Below, in pieces: positions 60,037 through 64,000 of a DNA stretch of 64,000 nt. The DNA comes from Chitinophaga lutea (GTDB lineage: Bacteria; Bacteroidota; Bacteroidia; Chitinophagales; Chitinophagaceae). Below the pieces are notes generated by a model. That model was given only the letters and a program-made list of their open reading frames with translations, was not told where the DNA came from and did not search any database. The position numbers and the translations under genes are program-made. The DNA lies in assembly GCF_003813775.1 (NCBI RefSeq), contig NZ_RPDH01000002.1, positions 2,542,001 through 2,606,000 on the forward strand, written 5' to 3'. Position 1 is the stretch's first letter, and every line of letters begins with the position of its first letter.

Positions 60037-60059
60037 GCAAGACAAGAGGAAAAGCATTC

Positions 60060-61526
60060 ATGAAAACGCTGCGCGAAATATTATACAACGTCAACATCCT
60101 GCAGGTGCAGGGCAATAACGACATTGCCGTACAGGCTTTGTTTATTGACTCCCGGCAGGTGAAAGCAGGCGGCGTGTTCATTGCCATCCGCGGCGCGGCG
60201 GCCGACGGACATGCGTACATTTCCAAAGCCGTAGCGCAGGGCGCTGCCGCAGTGGTGTGTGAAACCCTGCCGGAAACGACGGCTCCGAACGTTTGTTACG
60301 TGCAGGTGGCCAACAGCGCGCAGGCCAGCGGCATCATCGCCGGCAATTTCTACGACAACCCTTCGCACCAACTGAAACTGGTAGGCGTAACCGGCACCAA
60401 CGGCAAAACCACCATCGCCACCATCCTCTTCCGCCTGTTCACACAGCTGGGCTATCATTGCGGCCTGTTGTCGACCGTACAGAACCAGATCGGCGACCGC
60501 ATCGTGCCGGCCACCCATACCACACCGGATCCCATCAGCCTCAACGCGCTGCTGGCCGACATGGTGGCGGAAGGCTGCCTCTATGCGTTCATGGAAGTGA
60601 GCTCACACGCCGTGCACCAGCAACGCATCGCGGGGCTGAAGTTCGCGGGCGGCGTTTTTTCAAATATCACGCACGATCACCTCGACTATCATAAAACCTT
60701 CGACGAATACATCCGGGTGAAGAAGAGTTTCTTCGACAACCTTCCGGCTTCGGCTTTTGCCCTCACCAACCTCGACGACAAGCGCGGGAATGTGATGCTG
60801 CAGAACACCAAAGCCCGTAAAGCCACCTACAGCCTGCGCAGTATGGCGGATTTCAAAGGGAAAATCCTGGAGAACAGTCTTACCGGTTTGGTGATGACGA
60901 TCGGGGTGAAAGAAGTTCACTTCCGCCTCATCGGCGAATTCAATGCCTACAACCTGCTGGCGGTATACGGCGCGGCCGTACTGCTGGGAGAAGATAAAGA
61001 CCGTGTGCTGGCTGCCCTCAGCAATATCCAGGGCGCCGAAGGCCGCTTCGATTATATCATCTCCAAAAACCAGCGGGTGATCGGCATTGTCGATTATGCC
61101 CATACCCCCGATGCACTCCTTAACGTGCTGGCTACCATCAAAAACCTGCGCCAGGGCCACGAGCAGATCATCACCGTGGTGGGTTGCGGCGGAGACCGGG
61201 ATACAGCCAAACGGCCCGTGATGGGAGAAGTAGCGGCAGAGCACAGCGACCGGGTGATATTCACCTCCGATAATCCCCGCTCGGAAGACCCGGCGGAGAT
61301 CATCCGGCAGATGGAAGCCGGGGTAGCGGCTCCCCAGCGGAAAAAAACAATTTCCATCGCCGACCGCCGCGAAGCCATCAAAACCGCCTGCAGTCTGGCG
61401 CAACAGGAAGATATCATTCTCGTTGCCGGCAAAGGCCACGAGAAGTACCAGGAAATCAGCGGCGTAAAACATCCGTTCGACGATAAACAGGTACTGAACG
61501 AAACATTTGAACTATTTGAAAAGTAA
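60060..61526 (+). CDS. murE: UDP-N-acetylmuramoyl-tripeptide synthetase (meso-DAP adding)
   Basis: Adds the third residue to UDP-MurNAc-Ala-Glu. 488 residues: N-domain, central ATP-binding domain with GVTGTNGKTTIATIL, Mur ligase signature HDHLDYH, and C-domain. D404-N-P-R (FTSDNPRSEDP) is the signature for meso-diaminopimelate as the added residue, as expected in a Gram-negative. Confidence 0.96.
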   Translation: MKTLREILYNVNILQVQGNNDIAVQALFIDSRQVKAGGVFIAIRGAAADGHAYISKAVAQGAAAVVCETLPETTAPNVCYVQVANSAQASGIIAGNFYDNPSHQLKLVGVTGTNGKTTIATILFRLFTQLGYHCGLLSTVQNQIGDRIVPATHTTPDPISLNALLADMVAEGCLYAFMEVSSHAVHQQRIAGLKFAGGVFSNITHDHLDYHKTFDEYIRVKKSFFDNLPASAFALTNLDDKRGNVMLQNTKARKATYSLRSMADFKGKILENSLTGLVMTIGVKEVHFRLIGEFNAYNLLAVYGAAVLLGEDKDRVLAALSNIQGAEGRFDYIISKNQRVIGIVDYAHTPDALLNVLATIKNLRQGHEQIITVVGCGGDRDTAKRPVMGEVAAEHSDRVIFTSDNPRSEDPAEIIRQMEAGVAAPQRKKTISIADRREAIKTACSLAQQEDIILVAGKGHEKYQEISGVKHPFDDKQVLNETFELFEK

Positions 61527-61544
61527 GATCACGATCCTTTATAT

Positions 61545-62795
61545 ATGTTATATTATCTGTTCAATTATCTAAAAACTGAATTCAATTACACCGGAACCGG
61601 GATGTGGCAATACATCACCTTCCGTGTAACGATGGCCCTGTTGCTGTCGCTCGTGATCTCATTGCTGCTGGGTAAGCGTATCGTAAAATACCTCCAGCGG
61701 AAACAAATCGGCGAAACCGTTCGCGACCTCGGCCTGGCTGGCGAACAAACCAAAAAAGGGACCCCCACTATGGGAGGCCTCATCATCCTGGCCGCCATCA
61801 TCATCCCCACCCTGCTGTTTGCCCGGGTGCTCAACGTGTACATCCTGCTCATCCTGCTCAGCACCATCTGGCTGGGCCTGATCGGGTTTATCGACGATTA
61901 TATCAAAGTATTCAAGAAAAATAAAGAAGGCCTCGCCGGCAAGTTCAAGATACTCGGCCAGGTGGGCCTCGGCCTGATCGTGGGCGCTACCCTGTATTTC
62001 AACGACAACGTGGTGATGAGCCGCGAAATCATGAGCGACAAAAAACTGGCGCCGTACGAAAGAGTGGTGAGCAGCTCCGAGCGCACAACGCCCGACGGTC
62101 AGCGGTTCGTGGACGTAAAAACGCCCATCACCACCATTCCGTTCGTAAAAAACCACGAGTTCAACTATGCAAAGCTGATTTCCTGGATTCCCGGTGCGGA
62201 GAAATACACTTTCGTGCTGTACATCCTCGTAGTCATCCTCATCATCACCGCGGTTTCTAACGGCGCCAACCTCACCGACGGGCTCGACGGACTGGCCACC
62301 GGCGTCTCTGCCGTGATCGGCATCGGTCTGGGGATTTTTGCGTACGTGAGCGGCAACATCCAGTTTGCGGAGTACCTCAACATCATGTACATCCCCAACC
62401 TCGGTGAGCTGTCGATCTTCATCGCCGCCTTTGTGGGGGCCTGCGTGGGTTTTCTCTGGTACAACGCCTACCCCGCCCAGGTGTTCATGGGCGATACCGG
62501 TAGCCTTGCCCTGGGCGGCATCATCGCCTCCCTGGCCATCATTGTAAGAAAAGAATTGCTGCTCCCCATCATCTGCGGTGTGTTTTTCGTGGAAAACCTC
62601 AGCGTGATGATACAGGTAGCCTATTTCAAATACACCAAACGAAAGTACGGCGAAGGCAGAAGAGTGTTCCTGATGAGCCCCCTGCATCACCACTACCAGA
62701 AACTCGGCTATCACGAAAGCAAAATCGCCGTTCGCTTCTGGATTGTAACCGTGATGTGTGTGGTGTTTGCCATCGCAACTTTAAAAATGAGGTAG
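61545..62795 (+). CDS. mraY: Phospho-N-acetylmuramoyl-pentapeptide transferase
   Basis: Makes lipid I on undecaprenyl phosphate in the inner membrane. 416 residues, about ten membrane helices. Active-site aspartates in FIDDYIKV and [12 protein letters not shown], and the His-rich [10 protein letters not shown] near the C-terminus. Longer than the E. coli enzyme because of an insertion around residues 165-225, common in Bacteroidota MraY. Followed 77-107 bp later by murD. Confidence 0.96.
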   Translation: MLYYLFNYLKTEFNYTGTGMWQYITFRVTMALLLSLVISLLLGKRIVKYLQRKQIGETVRDLGLAGEQTKKGTPTMGGLIILAAIIIPTLLFARVLNVYILLILLSTIWLGLIGFIDDYIKVFKKNKEGLAGKFKILGQVGLGLIVGATLYFNDNVVMSREIMSDKKLAPYERVVSSSERTTPDGQRFVDVKTPITTIPFVKNHEFNYAKLISWIPGAEKYTFVLYILVVILIITAVSNGANLTDGLDGLATGVSAVIGIGLGIFAYVSGNIQFAEYLNIMYIPNLGELSIFIAAFVGACVGFLWYNAYPAQVFMGDTGSLALGGIIASLAIIVRKELLLPIICGVFFVENLSVMIQVAYFKYTKRKYGEGRRVFLMSPLHHHYQKLGYHESKIAVRFWIVTVMCVVFAIATLKMR

Positions 62796-62800
62796 GATGA

Positions 62801-62877
62801 AACTTACGCATGTAAGTTCAAAAGACCGGAAAAAAGACATAAATAACTCATGACCCTTACAAAGTAAGCGACATGAG
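62801..62877 (+). other. Paired CTTAC/GTAAG hairpins in the mraY-murD spacer
   Basis: AACTTAC-GCAT-GTAAGTT (62801-62818), then CTCATG...CATGAG (62847-62852 with 62872-62877) enclosing CTTAC-AAA-GTAAG (62856-62868). The two hairpins share the CTTAC/GTAAG stem. An in-frame ATG at 62873 lies inside the second stem. Confidence 0.45.
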
Positions 62878-62902
62878 ACCACTGAAAGACAAATATGAAC
62901 TC

Positions 62903-64000
62903 ATGAAACTCGTCATACTAGGAGCAGGAGAAAGCGGAATCGGCGCGGCGTTGCTGGGAAAGAAGCAGGGGTTCGAGGTATTTGTGTCGGACGGCGGGCA
63001 GATCAAAGACATTTATAAACAGGAACTGGCCGTCAACCACATCGCGTTCGAAGAAGGCCATCACTCCTGGGATATCATACTCAGTGCGGATGAAATCGTG
63101 AAGAGCCCGGGCATTCCGGAAAAGTCGGAGCTGATGAAAAAAGTGCGGGAGCGCGGCGTACCGGTGATTTCGGAGATAGAACTGGCCTGGCGGTACAGTA
63201 AAGACAAAAAGATCATTGCCATCACGGGTAGTAACGGTAAAAGCACCACAACGGCGCTCACTTACCACATTTTCAGAACAGCCGGCCTCAATGCCGCACT
63301 GGTAGGTAACATCGGCGTAAGCTACGCCCGCCAGGTAACCATCGAGCCCGCTGACTATTACATCATCGAAATCAGCAGCTTCCAGCTGGACGATATCGTG
63401 GCGTTCAAACCGGATGTAGCCATCCTCCTGAACATCACCCCCGATCACCTGGACCGCTATGATTATAAAATGGAAAACTATGTGGCGTCAAAATTCCGCA
63501 TAGCCATGAACCAGACGAAAGAAGATTATTTTATCTATTGCAAAGATGATCCGGAGATCAGGAATTATTTAGCAATGAAACCCATTTATTCAGAACCAAT
63601 ACCTTTTAGCATTATGGAACAATTGAAAGAAGGTGGATTTATCGAGAACGACCAGGTGAACATCAACGTGAAAGACGAACCCGTAATTATGTCTATGTAC
63701 GACCTGGCATTAAAAGGTAAACATAATTTGTATAATTCAATGGCAGCAGGTATTGCAGGCCGCACCATGGATATACGGAAAGAAAAAATCCGTGAAAGCC
63801 TCAGCACCTTCAAAAGTCTGGAGCACCGGATGGAGTACGTGGCCACTGTGCGCGGTGTAGATTTTATTAACGATAGCAAGGCGACCAACGTTAACTCCGT
63901 ATGGTTCGCCCTCGAAAGCATGGAACGCCCGGTCATCCTGATTATGGGTGGTGTGGACAAAGGAAACGACTACAGCGCCATCCGCGAACTGGTTCGCGAA
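62903..64000 (+). CDS. murD: UDP-N-acetylmuramoylalanine-D-glutamate ligase (3' end cut)
   Basis: Adds D-Glu to UDP-MurNAc-L-Ala. 366 residues are visible from the ATG at 62903 (MKLVILGAGESGIGAAL); an in-frame ATG 10 codons upstream lies in a hairpin and lacks the family start. ATP loop AITGSNGKSTTTALT, Mur ligase signature ITPDHLDRYDYK, and the C-domain start DSKATNVNSVW are present. The reading frame is still open at the window edge; roughly 80 C-terminal residues are missing. Confidence 0.95.
   Translation, partial: MKLVILGAGESGIGAALLGKKQGFEVFVSDGGQIKDIYKQELAVNHIAFEEGHHSWDIILSADEIVKSPGIPEKSELMKKVRERGVPVISEIELAWRYSKDKKIIAITGSNGKSTTTALTYHIFRTAGLNAALVGNIGVSYARQVTIEPADYYIIEISSFQLDDIVAFKPDVAILLNITPDHLDRYDYKMENYVASKFRIAMNQTKEDYFIYCKDDPEIRNYLAMKPIYSEPIPFSIMEQLKEGGFIENDQVNINVKDEPVIMSMYDLALKGKHNLYNSMAAGIAGRTMDIRKEKIRESLSTFKSLEHRMEYVATVRGVDFINDSKATNVNSVWFALESMERPVILIMGGVDKGNDYSAIRELVRE

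Noticed and set aside
1..64000. rRNA, tRNA, CRISPR arrays, insertion sequences, prophage or integrative element
   Set aside because: None seen on reading the spacers; gene content is continuous core genome with no transposase, integrase or repeat-spacer array.

Overview
The window looks like chromosomal DNA of a Bacteroidota bacterium, most likely the Chitinophagaceae (Chitinophaga-like). The grounds are gene content (a SprA type IX secretion translocon, secreted proteins with gliding-motility C-terminal sorting domains, TonB receptors with carboxypeptidase-regulatory N-domains, futalosine menaquinone genes), promoters of the Bacteroidota form TTTG-N19-TAnnTTTG, and few Shine-Dalgarno sequences. 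It is almost wholly a core-genome region. I see no rRNA, tRNA, CRISPR array, prophage or insertion sequence.

Layout. 1-5 kb: end of a Xaa-Pro aminopeptidase, divergent pckA with two matched palindromic operators, then folD and queE. 5-9 kb: a PorE-like OmpA/beta-propeller protein, then a minus-strand pair (frameshifted exported protein and an acid phosphatase-like lipoprotein). 9-20 kb: dprA, guaB (leader with a large inverted repeat), lnt, an alpha/beta hydrolase, two secreted PKD-type T9SS cargo paralogues and an SDR. 19.8-20.2 kb: an orphan transcription unit with promoter, hairpins, a 53-residue basic/aromatic ORF and a strong terminator. 20-31 kb: two outer-membrane uptake loci on the minus strand. 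One is TonB receptor, DUF4876 lipoprotein, DUF6850 barrel and di-haem cytochrome c peroxidase. The other is a Cys-rich small protein, TonB receptor and a CxCC propeller lipoprotein, possibly for metal uptake. 31-39 kb: sprA and ruvA. 39-49 kb: fabH, a Nudix-type regulator with a dead Nudix box, DinB, a Cys/Met PLP enzyme, GNAT, fabD, queD-folE, mqnB, mqnD and a photolyase. 49-56 kb: a minus-strand run bamD, rpoZ-like, coaBC, DUF4835, DUF4296, scoAB and a class IV aminotransferase. 56-64 kb: the division/cell-wall (dcw) cluster mraZ, rsmH, ftsL-like, ftsI, murE, mraY, murD (cut by the window end).

How they work together. FolE, QueD and QueE supply three steps to preQ0. MqnB and MqnD supply two menaquinone steps. 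FabD and FabH start fatty-acid synthesis. SprA, the PorE-like protein and possibly DUF4835 belong to type IX secretion, and the two CHU_C proteins are likely cargo. BamD serves outer-membrane assembly and Lnt lipoprotein maturation.

Most notable signals: a cluster of DnaA boxes just upstream of an MraZ-box-like triplet in front of the dcw cluster; the orphan transcript at 19.85-20.23 kb; matched 15-bp palindromes at pckA; a 34-bp inverted repeat forming the guaB leader; 22-bp-phased repeats upstream of a TonB receptor; a Cys-rich putative metal-uptake locus; and a set of genes whose -7 promoter box sits 3-4 nt before ATG (predicted leaderless).
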